A DNA stretch of 64,000 bases from Duganella levis (GTDB lineage: Bacteria > Pseudomonadota > Gammaproteobacteria > Burkholderiales > Burkholderiaceae_D): the NCBI RefSeq assembly GCF_009857605.1, contig NZ_WWCT01000003.1:267634-331633 (forward strand), read 5' to 3'. The notes under the pieces are model-generated. The model saw only the letters and a list, made by a program, of their open reading frames with translations. It was not told the origin of the DNA and searched no databases. The position numbers and the translations under genes were made by a program. Of this stretch, positions 9,168 through 16,911 are shown piece after piece (the stretch's first letter is position 1; every line of letters begins with the position of its first letter).

Positions 9168-10946
9168 TCACGCGGCAACAAGTGGACGGGGATCTTTCAG
9201 GTACTGCTCACGGATCGCCTTGGCGGACCAGTAAGTCAGCGCTGCCGCCAGGCCGGTCGGGTTGTAGCCGATACCAACCGGGAACACGCTCGATCCCACC
9301 GCAAACACGTTGTGCACATCCCAGCTTTGCAGATAGCGATTCAGCACGCTGGTTTTGGGGTCAGTGCCCATCGCCGTGCCGCCCGCCCAGTGCGTGGTCT
9401 GGTAGTTGCGCAGGTCCAGATGATCGCCAAAGTTTTTCACCGACACGTGGATCGATTTCGGATTCATCGCCTTGGCCACGGCCAGCATCTTGTCGGTCAC
9501 ATAGCGGCTCATCTTGATATCGTTGTCCTTCCAGTCGAAAGTAAAACGCAGCAGCTTCTGGCCAAACTGGTCGGTGTAGGTCGGGTCGAGATCGACATAA
9601 CAGTCGCGGTAGACCATGTTGGCGCCGTGGACGTCGAACGACACCGTATTGGCGTAGTTGTCCTTGACCGCCTTCTTCCAGCCCGCGCCCCAGGCCGGCG
9701 TGCCGTTCGGCACCGGGATGCCGGCGATCGGCTTGACGCCGGCCGGATTACACCAGGCCGGCGAACCGCCGACGAAGCCCAGCGGACCGTGGTCAAAGTT
9801 GTCGCCGTTGTAGTCATCCACCGCCACGCCGTTGCCGCCGGAGCCGATAAAGGGATTGGTGTTCTTGTCGGGATCGAAGAACATCTGCACGGTCGACATG
9901 GTCTGGTAGGCGATGTTGCGGCCCACCACACCCTCGCCGCTGACCGGGTCATACGGCTTGCCGACGCCGGACACCAGGAACAAATGCGCGTTGTTGTAAG
10001 CGAAGGTACTGGCGATCACCAGGTCGGCCGGTTGCTCGACGGTCTTGCCGTCCGCATTGACGTAGGTGACGCCGGTGGCTTTCTTGCCGCTGCCATCCAG
10101 ATTAATCCGCAGCACATTGCAGTTGGGACGCAACTCAAAATTGCTCACCTGGCGCAGCGCCGGCATGATGTTGACCTGCGGCGAGGCCTTGGAGTAGTTG
10201 TAGCACGCAAAGCCGGAGCAATAGCCACAGAAATTACACGGCCCCATCTGGCAGCCATACGGATTGGTGTACGGGCCGGACGCGTTCGACGACGGTGCCA
10301 CGAATGGATGCAGGCCGACTTCCGCCGCCGCCTTCTGGAACAGGTGCGCGGTGTACGGCACTTTTTGTGGCGGCAGCGCGTAATGGTCCGAGCGGCTCGG
10401 CTCGAAGAAATTGCCGGCGCCGACTACCTCGCCCTTGACCTTGTAGGCCACGCCCGAGGTGCCAAACACCTTCTCGACGAAATCGAAGTGCGGCTCCAGC
10501 TCTTCATAGCTGACGCCGAAGTCCTGGATCGTCATGCCTTCCGGGATGAATTTCTTGCCGTAGCGTTTTTCGTAGTGCGATTTCAGTTGCAGCTCTTCCG
10601 GCAGCACGCGCCAGTGCTGGCCCGACCAGTGCAGACCCGCGCCGCCAACGCCGGTACCCGGCTTGAAAGCGCCGATCTGGCGATACGGCACGGCCACGCC
10701 GCTCACCGCATGGCGGAAGGTGAAAGAGCTCTTCGACATATCCTGGAACAGCTTGGAGCGCTGGATATAGGTCAGCTCGTCCAGCGTCTTCGGATACGCG
10801 CCGTCCGGATACGTGTCGCGGTACTCGCCACGCTCCAGCGCCAGCACTTCCATCCCCGCTTCGGTCAATTCCTTGGCCATGATGGCGCCGGTCCAGCCGA
10901 AGCCGACGATGACCACTTCGACTTTTTTGAGTGTGATATCTGCCAT
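9168..10946 (-). CDS. GMC-family FAD dehydrogenase, large subunit (gluconate 2-dehydrogenase type)
   Basis: A 592-residue flavoprotein of the glucose-methanol-choline family. The N-terminus has the FAD Rossmann motif VVIVGFGWTGAIMAKEL, then GVGGAGLHWSGQHWR. A Cys-rich stretch (YGCQMGPCNFCGYCSGFACY) is typical of gluconate/sorbitol dehydrogenase large subunits and may hold an iron-sulfur cluster. The C-terminal part has THWAGGTAMGTDPKTSVLN and the GMC active-site region around VGSSVFPVGIGYNPTGLA. It has no signal peptide of its own and probably crosses the membrane with the Tat-bearing small subunit. A good AAGGAA precedes the start. The substrate (gluconate, 2-ketogluconate, a polyol or another sugar acid) cannot be read from the sequence. 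Confidence 0.9.
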   Translation of the reverse strand: MADITLKKVEVVIVGFGWTGAIMAKELTEAGMEVLALERGEYRDTYPDGAYPKTLDELTYIQRSKLFQDMSKSSFTFRHAVSGVAVPYRQIGAFKPGTGVGGAGLHWSGQHWRVLPEELQLKSHYEKRYGKKFIPEGMTIQDFGVSYEELEPHFDFVEKVFGTSGVAYKVKGEVVGAGNFFEPSRSDHYALPPQKVPYTAHLFQKAAAEVGLHPFVAPSSNASGPYTNPYGCQMGPCNFCGYCSGFACYNYSKASPQVNIMPALRQVSNFELRPNCNVLRINLDGSGKKATGVTYVNADGKTVEQPADLVIASTFAYNNAHLFLVSGVGKPYDPVSGEGVVGRNIAYQTMSTVQMFFDPDKNTNPFIGSGGNGVAVDDYNGDNFDHGPLGFVGGSPAWCNPAGVKPIAGIPVPNGTPAWGAGWKKAVKDNYANTVSFDVHGANMVYRDCYVDLDPTYTDQFGQKLLRFTFDWKDNDIKMSRYVTDKMLAVAKAMNPKSIHVSVKNFGDHLDLRNYQTTHWAGGTAMGTDPKTSVLNRYLQSWDVHNVFAVGSSVFPVGIGYNPTGLAAALTYWSAKAIREQYLKDPRPLVAA

Positions 10947-10955
10947 TGTGATTCC

Positions 10956-11645
10956 TTAAGCGATCGAGGCTGGCGGCAGCGGATAGTGCTTGCCGTACTG
11001 CTCAACCCAATCCATGTAGTCGCCGCGCGCACCGGGGAAATTGATCATCTTCCAGGCCGCCATGTCCTTGTTGCCGCCGTGGACCGGGTCACTGAAATAG
11101 CCTTCGCGCGTGTTTTGCAGCAGCTGGCCGAAGAAGGTCGCCGGCGGCACCTCGCCGATGGCCAGCGTGCCCTTCTCCAGTTCGCCGATGATGGCGTCCT
11201 GCTGGGCCACGTCCAGCGCGCTGAACAGCTTGCCCAGCTTGTGCTGGGTGGCCTGGTTCAGACCAGCCAGCGCGCTGCGGTACATATCGCGCGGCGCCAT
11301 ATGGAACTGGTAACCGAACTCCGGGCTGGACGGCACAAACGGCGCCTGCATGAACCACAGCTTGCCGTAGGCATAAGGCGTGTTCATTTGCAGATCGATG
11401 AATTCATGGACGCCGGCTTCCAGCGCGCTGGGGCCGTCGGCGTTGGCCGGAATCAAGCGCTCGACCAGCGCTTTCAGGGTGGTCCATTCCGACTCGTTGA
11501 AATAGCTCGGACGATACGCCTCCGCCGGTCCCACGCTGGCGGCCACGCCCACGCCTGCGCCGGCCAGCAATGCCACCGCCGGCGCCGCCGAAACCGCCTT
11601 GCGCAGGAAGTTGCGCCGATGGGGAGAGATGCCAATGACTTTCAT
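10956..11645 (-). CDS. Gluconate 2-dehydrogenase subunit 3 family protein (Tat-exported small subunit)
   Basis: A 229-residue small subunit of the periplasmic dehydrogenase encoded just downstream. The N-terminus is a twin-arginine signal (SPHRRNFLRKAV, then an Ala/Val-rich core), which would export the folded flavoprotein complex. The mature part matches the Gluconate_2-dh3 family pattern (LKALVERLIPANADGPSALE, HEFIDLQMNTPY, GYFSDPVHGGNKDMAAWKMI). It is the first gene of the operon. The three-gene order small subunit, FAD subunit, cytochrome is standard. The divergent FadR-like gene starts about 190 bp away. Confidence 0.9.
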   Translation of the reverse strand: MKVIGISPHRRNFLRKAVSAAPAVALLAGAGVGVAASVGPAEAYRPSYFNESEWTTLKALVERLIPANADGPSALEAGVHEFIDLQMNTPYAYGKLWFMQAPFVPSSPEFGYQFHMAPRDMYRSALAGLNQATQHKLGKLFSALDVAQQDAIIGELEKGTLAIGEVPPATFFGQLLQNTREGYFSDPVHGGNKDMAAWKMINFPGARGDYMDWVEQYGKHYPLPPASIA

Positions 11646-11835
11646 GATTAGCCTTTCAGATTGTATTAAATCTGTTCTAAGTTGTTCTTAATGAGGCAGA
11701 ATGATACTCGTATTTCAGATTTTTTGTACATTACTGAATTAATGAATAGCAAAGGCATTCTCCTCAAATGCGTGCTTTCTGACTGTGCGGTCGCTACAAT
11801 AGCGGCGCTGTTGCCCCACCGTTTAGTGACATTTC

Positions 11836-12600
11836 ATGGATAAAACGCAGTCCTCCTCCTCACCTGAAGCGGCGTTTGCCGCCGGCACCCTGGGCCAACG
11901 GGTGGCGGCCGCGTTGCTGAAGAAAATCCAGGCCGACGGTCTGGCGGTGGGCACGCGGCTGCCGTCGGAACAGGCCATGGCCACCCATTTCCAGGTCAGC
12001 CGCAACATCGTGCGCGCAGCCATCGCCCTGCTGAAACAGGAAGGCATACTCGACACCCGCAAAGGCAGCGGCGCGTTTGTCAGCCGACTGCCAGCGCCAG
12101 TGGCCGACGCGCTGACGGCCGCCTCCATCGAATCGCTGCTGAATGTGATCGAAGTACGGCAAGGACTGGAGGGAGAAACCGCAGCACTGGCGGCATTGCG
12201 CCGCACGCCGGCCCAATTGCTGGAACTGGAACGCGCGCTGCAGCGGATTGAAACCGCGGTGGCCAACGGCCAGGACGGCGTAGCAGAAGATTTTCACTTC
12301 CACCTGCTGATCGCCCAGGCGACCGGCAATAGCGCTTGGTCCAGGCTGGTGGAAATGTTTGCCACGCCGATCCGCTCGGCAGTGCAGGTCACCCGCGCCA
12401 ACGAAGCGCGACGCGCCGAGCTGGCGGCGCAGGTATTGCAGGAACATCGCCAGATCCTGGCGGCGATCACGGACGGCTCACCGGAAAACGCGCGCGCCGC
12501 CGCCATCGAACACATGCAGCAAGCCGCCAACCGCGTGCGCCAGGCCGATCGCGAATTCTGGCAAGGCGACGGCGGCGCGCTGGCGCGGCAGATCGTCTAG
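11836..12600 (+). CDS. FadR-subfamily GntR regulator (FCD domain)
   Basis: A 254-residue transcription factor. Residues about 15-80 form the GntR winged helix (PSEQAMATHFQVSRNIVRAA, then IALLKQEGILDTRKGSGAFV). The C-terminal FCD all-helical ligand domain shows EDFHFHLLIAQATGNS and EHRQILAAI, where such proteins place metal-binding Asp/His residues. It is divergent from the GMC dehydrogenase operon across a 190-bp AT-rich gap, so that operon is its probable target. FCD regulators often respond to sugar acids, which fits a gluconate-type dehydrogenase, but the ligand is inferred. No clear palindromic operator was identified in the gap. Confidence 0.88.
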   Translation: MDKTQSSSSPEAAFAAGTLGQRVAAALLKKIQADGLAVGTRLPSEQAMATHFQVSRNIVRAAIALLKQEGILDTRKGSGAFVSRLPAPVADALTAASIESLLNVIEVRQGLEGETAALAALRRTPAQLLELERALQRIETAVANGQDGVAEDFHFHLLIAQATGNSAWSRLVEMFATPIRSAVQVTRANEARRAELAAQVLQEHRQILAAITDGSPENARAAAIEHMQQAANRVRQADREFWQGDGGALARQIV

Positions 12601-12607
12601 CCTGCCC

Positions 12608-13663
12608 TTAGTGCTCGTGGCGGTGATGGATATCCGGATAATGCGCGTGACTATGCCGTAACGGCGCATGCTGGTGCGGATGTGCATGCGGCTCGGCGCC
12701 ATCCCATTCAAAATCATGGCTATGCTGATGGTGCTCGTCGTGGCGGTGCAGATGCGCGTGCGCCATCGGCAAATGCTCATGCTCATGCGCGTGCGACTCG
12801 GTCAGGTGCAGCCAGATGCCGCCGCCCATCAGCGCAGCGGCAATCCAGAACAGCGCATCCGGCGCATCGCCCAGCATCAGCAACGACAATGCCGCACCGG
12901 CAAACGGCGCCATCGAAAAGTAGGCGCCGGTGCGCGCCGTGCCCAGGTGACGCAGCGCCAGTACATACAGCACCAGGCTCAAACCGTAGCCGGCGAATCC
13001 CACCACGCCGGTCAGCAGGACAGTAGACGATGCCGGTAACTGGCTACCCATCGCCAGGCCGATCGCCAGATTCAGCGAACCGGCCACCAGCCCCTTGATG
13101 CAGGCGATCTGCAAAGGATCGCTGGCCGACACCTTGCGCGTCAGGTTGTTATCGATGCCCCAGCACAGGCAAGCGCCGACCACCGCGACCATGCCCCACA
13201 GCCCGCCCTGCGATGCCGCGTGATCCCACGACAGCAGCACGCCGGCGGCGACGATCAGCAGCATGCCGATAAAAATGCGGCGGTCGAAATTCTCCTTGAA
13301 GACAAACCAGGCCAGCATCGCCGTCAGCACGCCTTCCATGTTGAGCAGCAGCGAGGCGGACGACGCCGAGACGCTTTCCAATCCCAGCATCAGCAGCACC
13401 GGTCCCGCCACGCCGCCCGCCAGCACGGCGCCGGCATACCATGGCAAATCGCTGCGGCTCAGTGTCGCAGGCCGGTCCTGCGCATGACGCTGCAACGCCG
13501 CGCGCGCCACATAGCACACCAATAGCCCGACGCCGCTGCCCAGATACAGCACCCCAGCCAGCGCAAATGGCGACATCTGCCCCACCAGCAGTTTGGCGAA
13601 AGGCGTGCTGGCGCCAAACAACAAGGCCGCCAGCATGGCGTAGATCACTCCTGTGTGCATCAT
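12608..13663 (-). CDS. EamA/DMT-superfamily transporter with a long histidine-rich C-terminal tail
   Basis: A 351-residue inner-membrane protein with about ten hydrophobic segments and two EamA repeats (AMLAALLFGASTPFAKLLVG in the first, MVAVVGACLCWGIDNNLTRK in the second). After the last membrane segment (about residue 285) comes a tail of about 66 residues carrying about 24 histidines with interspersed Asp/Glu, a likely metal-binding or metal-sensing appendage. ATG 13663 overlaps the fic stop (ATGA), so the two are translationally coupled. EamA proteins export or import small metabolites. A His tail suggests a link to a divalent metal, but no substrate can be assigned. Confidence 0.85.
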   Translation of the reverse strand: MMHTGVIYAMLAALLFGASTPFAKLLVGQMSPFALAGVLYLGSGVGLLVCYVARAALQRHAQDRPATLSRSDLPWYAGAVLAGGVAGPVLLMLGLESVSASSASLLLNMEGVLTAMLAWFVFKENFDRRIFIGMLLIVAAGVLLSWDHAASQGGLWGMVAVVGACLCWGIDNNLTRKVSASDPLQIACIKGLVAGSLNLAIGLAMGSQLPASSTVLLTGVVGFAGYGLSLVLYVLALRHLGTARTGAYFSMAPFAGAALSLLMLGDAPDALFWIAAALMGGGIWLHLTESHAHEHEHLPMAHAHLHRHDEHHQHSHDFEWDGAEPHAHPHQHAPLRHSHAHYPDIHHRHEH

Positions 13664-14394
13664 GGTTCCAATCTCAGTGCGTGCCAATACTGCGCAAACG
13701 CCTCGCGCAGGCAGTCGGCGACAAGGTCTGCGAACGGCGCCAGATCGCCGTCGACATGCGCGGCATCCAGCGCTTCGTAATATGCCAGTCGACGCTGCAC
13801 CGGCAGCACAAGCGCCGGATAGCCGGCCTTCAGCAGTTCTAGATTCAGCAATAGCCGCGCGGTGCGGCCGTTGCCATCGGTGAAAGGATGAATTTTAACG
13901 AAATCCGCATGCAACTGCACAGCGCGTAGTACCGGATGCAACTGCGCTTCCGTGTACCAGTCCAGCAAAGCATGCATTTGCTCAGGCACTTGCAGCGCAT
14001 CCGGCGGCACATGGCGCGCGCCGGCGATGACGACGTTGGTGCGGCGATACAAGCCGGCGTTGGCGTTGTCGATTTCCTTGAGCACCAACCGGTGCAGGTT
14101 GCGAATCTGCCACTCGCTGAGCGGCTCTTCGTTGTGCACCGCGTCTTCCATGTAGCAGATGGCGTCGCGGTGATTGATGGCTTCGAAATGTTCGCGCAGC
14201 AGTTTGCCGCCGATGGTGATCCCTTCCAGCACCACCTTGGTTTCGAGCAGCGTCAGCGTATTGCCTTCGATCGCATTGGAGTGGTACGTCCAGTTCACCA
14301 CCAGCGCCTCGCGCAGGTTGCGCGCGACCTCGGGCGGCAGCGGCCGCAAATCGTCGAGCCGCCGCTTCCACTGATCGATGTCGTTCAGATTCAT
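13660..14394 (-). CDS. Fic-domain protein (probable class II AMPylator)
   Basis: A 244-residue Fic protein, a family that usually transfers AMP to target hydroxyl groups. The catalytic loop is complete (VKIHPFTDGNGRTARLLLNL, matching HPFxxGNGRxxR). An inhibitory-helix motif lies upstream of the core (SNAIEGN, matching S/T-xxx-E-G/N), which marks the self-inhibited class II type. ATG 14394 was preferred over TTG 14403. It lies 39 bp after a small winged-helix gene and overlaps the EamA transporter start, making a probable wHTH-fic-transporter operon. The target is unknown. It lacks an obvious partner of the VbhA/FicA antitoxin type. Confidence 0.9.
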   Translation of the reverse strand: MNLNDIDQWKRRLDDLRPLPPEVARNLREALVVNWTYHSNAIEGNTLTLLETKVVLEGITIGGKLLREHFEAINHRDAICYMEDAVHNEEPLSEWQIRNLHRLVLKEIDNANAGLYRRTNVVIAGARHVPPDALQVPEQMHALLDWYTEAQLHPVLRAVQLHADFVKIHPFTDGNGRTARLLLNLELLKAGYPALVLPVQRRLAYYEALDAAHVDGDLAPFADLVADCLREAFAQYWHALRLEP

Positions 14395-14433
14395 ACAGCC
14401 CAACTATTCTGAAATAAGTGCCTTGGTTGAACG

Positions 14434-14790
14434 CTAATTCTGCTTGGCCGCTTGCAGCAGGCACTTCGACAATTTATCAAAGTGCAGCAAGGCGGCCTGG
14501 GTCAGTTCGATCTGCTTGCGGCGGGTGTCTTCGGTATCGCTCAGCATGATCCAGCCCTTCTCGCGCATCGACGTCAGGCGGCTGTGCAGCGTGGCTGGCG
14601 CACCCAGCTCCTTCTTGCCCATCATATCGCGCACGGACAGGCGCTCCTCGTCCTGCATGGCGCGCGCCACGATGGCCAGGATGCGCTCCTCCAGCGGATC
14701 GAGCGCCGGCAGCGAGGGCAATCCGCGCAAGGCTTCCGTCAACTGCAGGAAGCGCAAATAGATATCGGCCGGACGTTTGGGGCTGGACAT
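14434..14790 (-). CDS. Small winged-helix (MarR-like) DNA-binding protein
   Basis: A 118-residue protein with a winged-helix region of MarR type: ERILAIVARAMQDEERLSVR, DMMGKKELGAPATLHSRLTS, then MREKGWIMLSDTEDTRRKQI as recognition helix and wing. No ligand domain is present. It precedes the Fic gene by 39 bp on the same strand and probably regulates the operon. The exact family is uncertain. Confidence 0.72.
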   Translation of the reverse strand: MSSPKRPADIYLRFLQLTEALRGLPSLPALDPLEERILAIVARAMQDEERLSVRDMMGKKELGAPATLHSRLTSMREKGWIMLSDTEDTRRKQIELTQAALLHFDKLSKCLLQAAKQN

Positions 14791-14836
14791 GGCGGGGAGG
14801 AAAACAGGTTATTGTTATAAATTCTAGCACACGTGC

Positions 14837-15427
14837 TTAGCGCACGGTTGCTGCGCCAGGTATCTGCGACAACAGCCACTTGGCGGTGTACAGCACGATC
14901 ATCGTACCCATCAGGTCGCCAATGAACATCACAAACAAGCCAGGCAGCAAGTTGCTGTCGCCATGCAGGGCGAACCACAGGTGATGCAGCAGCGGGCTGG
15001 CGATCGAGCAGCCCAGCGCGCACCACAGCAATCGGCGCGGCGTCAGATTGGTCAGCGAGGAGCGCCAGCCGAATTGATGGCGGGCGGCCAAATACACCAG
15101 ATACGGTCCTATGGCGCCGGCGATGGCGCCGGTGGTCGAGCGCAATGCGTCGCCGGGAAAGTAGTACCAGAAGCAGGCGATCCAGCCCGCGATCACCAAT
15201 CCTACCGCGCCAGCCCAGCCGAACAGCAAGGTGCACAGCAAGCGCGTGCCGGCCGGGATGTAGATCCAGCCGATGCCCTGCATGAACTCGGTGTTGCGAA
15301 ACAGCAGTTCGTTGGCCGACATGACGGCGCCGTGCAACAGCACGGTGCCGGCGATCATGCCGAGATTGAGTTGTAGGGAAGTGCCGGGCTGCTTCATGGA
15401 GCGGTAACGAATGCGGAGACGTAGCAT
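14837..15427 (-). CDS. Integral membrane protein, possibly MASE1-like
   Basis: A protein of 186-196 residues with about five or six hydrophobic segments (MIAGTVLLHGAVMSANELLF, LLCTLLFGWAGAVGLVIAGW, AIAGAIGPYLVYLAA, LPGLFVMFIGDLMGTMIVLY). The pattern recalls the MASE1 sensory membrane domain but without any attached output domain, so this is a weak family call. The start is ambiguous: ATG 15427 has AGG upstream, while ATG 15397 gives a shorter N-terminus. It lies 46 bp upstream of the winged-helix gene on the same strand. Confidence 0.6.
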   Translation of the reverse strand: MLRLRIRYRSMKQPGTSLQLNLGMIAGTVLLHGAVMSANELLFRNTEFMQGIGWIYIPAGTRLLCTLLFGWAGAVGLVIAGWIACFWYYFPGDALRSTTGAIAGAIGPYLVYLAARHQFGWRSSLTNLTPRRLLWCALGCSIASPLLHHLWFALHGDSNLLPGLFVMFIGDLMGTMIVLYTAKWLLSQIPGAATVR

Positions 15428-15464
15428 GTTACCTAAATTCCGTCATGCAAGCGACCTCCATGCA

Positions 15465-16910
15465 TCAGGCCCGGCGCTGCAACAGCGTGGCGGCGTCGGC
15501 GATGCGGTAGGTGCTGCTGCCGCTTTCCTCATTCAGGATCAACAGCTCGACCGCTTCGCCGCCGCGCTGCATGCGCGTCAGCTCGGCGCCGCCCGGCGTG
15601 ATCATGGACACCACCTGATCCACCGCCAACGCCACCGGCGCCGCGTCCGTGCGCACCACCACCAGCGCCACCTTGCCGCGCCGCCTGGTCGTAGCAGTGG
15701 CCGTAGCCATCGCCGACGCTGTGGCGGTCGCCATGCCCCCTGCCGTTTTGCTTGCGCTTCCCCTGCGCAAATCGCGTACTGCGATGGTGGCGCCGCGCCA
15801 ATTCACCGTCACGTCCGCGCCACCCGGCAACGGCATGCACTCCTCCTGCTCCACGTGCAAAACCTCCTCACAGGCATCGATCGGCAACGCCAGCTTGCCG
15901 CCCGCATCCATCACCACATAAGTCTGCTCATTGCGACGCGCGATGCTGCCGGATGCCGCCGGCGTCGCCAGGTTCAGCGCAGCTTCGGGATGCATGGCGA
16001 ACAGCACCTCCGTATCGACCAGCCGCAACGGCGTGCCATCGTCGCCGGTCACAGTCAGACACGGCAGACGTCCCGGCGTATCGCTGCGAACGCCTTGCAG
16101 GCCACCCGACAACTGACGCACCTCGCGCACCGACTGGATCGGCAAGCCCAGCGCATGTTCGCCACGCCGCAATACCGCCAGCAACGGCGCCGGCGACGCA
16201 GCGCCACTTCCCAGCAAGCGCGCCAGCGGCAGCACGGCCAGATGGCCACCACGCCACTGGCAAAGCGCCACGCCGCTACCGCCGGGGAACGCCTCATGTT
16301 CCGGCATCGCCGTGACTTCGGCCACATCATCGGCCCGCAGTGCCAGACATTCACCGCCCGCCTCCACCAGCGCCCAGGTGTGCGCATCATCGACAGCGCA
16401 GTCCTGCTCCGCCGCCACCGGGGAAGTATTGACATCGGCGGCCGCGCACCAGCTATACGCCAAATCGAACAACTGATCGACCTCCAGCAAGGCCAACAAC
16501 TCGCCGCTGTCAGGCAGCACGGCAGCACTGTGGAACAGCTGCTGCGGATCATCGTCATGGCACAGGCGCATGACCGCGCTGGCCGGCAACGCCGCCATCG
16601 GCTCCAGCACATCGACCTGCAAAGCCGCCATGCGCTCACCAGCGCGCAGCAACACCACACGCGGCCGTCCGCCCAAACCACCAGCATCAGCGCCAGCCAG
16701 CGCCACCCAGCAAGCCAGATCGATCACCGGCACCGGCAAACCATCCACCGCCAGCATGCCGAGCAAAGCGCCCTGACGGCGTGGCAGCGGCGTGTACTGC
16801 TCCGGCGCGGAAAGCGCGCGCACCACGCTATCGGCTGGAATGCCAACGCGCGCCGCGCCTATCTGCACCACCACATGCGGCGCCAGCGCGCCATCGGCGT
16901 GGGTAGCCAT
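15465..16910 (-). CDS. Chemotaxis coupling protein with three tandem CheW domains
   Basis: A 481-residue cytosolic protein built from three CheW-like modules, at roughly residues 10-145, 175-300 and 325-475. Each shows the recurrent pattern of a hydrophobic first strand, a V-x-E-V-like segment (DSVVRALSAPEQYTPLPRRQ; IQSVREVRQLSGGL; DACEEVLHVEQEECMPLPGG) and a closing strand. CheW domains bridge chemoreceptors and the kinase CheA. The third module contains an Ala/Thr/Met low-complexity insertion (near residues 390-412). The gene starts one base after the stop of the chemoreceptor gene, so the two proteins very likely work together. Ordinary CheW has one domain of about 160 residues. Confidence 0.85.
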   Translation of the reverse strand: MATHADGALAPHVVVQIGAARVGIPADSVVRALSAPEQYTPLPRRQGALLGMLAVDGLPVPVIDLACWVALAGADAGGLGGRPRVVLLRAGERMAALQVDVLEPMAALPASAVMRLCHDDDPQQLFHSAAVLPDSGELLALLEVDQLFDLAYSWCAAADVNTSPVAAEQDCAVDDAHTWALVEAGGECLALRADDVAEVTAMPEHEAFPGGSGVALCQWRGGHLAVLPLARLLGSGAASPAPLLAVLRRGEHALGLPIQSVREVRQLSGGLQGVRSDTPGRLPCLTVTGDDGTPLRLVDTEVLFAMHPEAALNLATPAASGSIARRNEQTYVVMDAGGKLALPIDACEEVLHVEQEECMPLPGGADVTVNWRGATIAVRDLRRGSASKTAGGMATATASAMATATATTRRRGKVALVVVRTDAAPVALAVDQVVSMITPGGAELTRMQRGGEAVELLILNEESGSSTYRIADAATLLQRRA

Positions 16911-16911
16911 A

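Noticed and set aside
9129..11651. An 840-codon open frame on the + strand
   Set aside because: It lies antisense to the GMC dehydrogenase and its small subunit, which have clear family motifs; long antisense frames are common in GC-rich DNA. Its protein has no recognisable domain.
15700..15770. CRISPR or tandem-repeat array
   Set aside because: The repeat is a short imperfect coding low-complexity stretch inside a CheW domain. No spaced direct repeats are present anywhere in the window.
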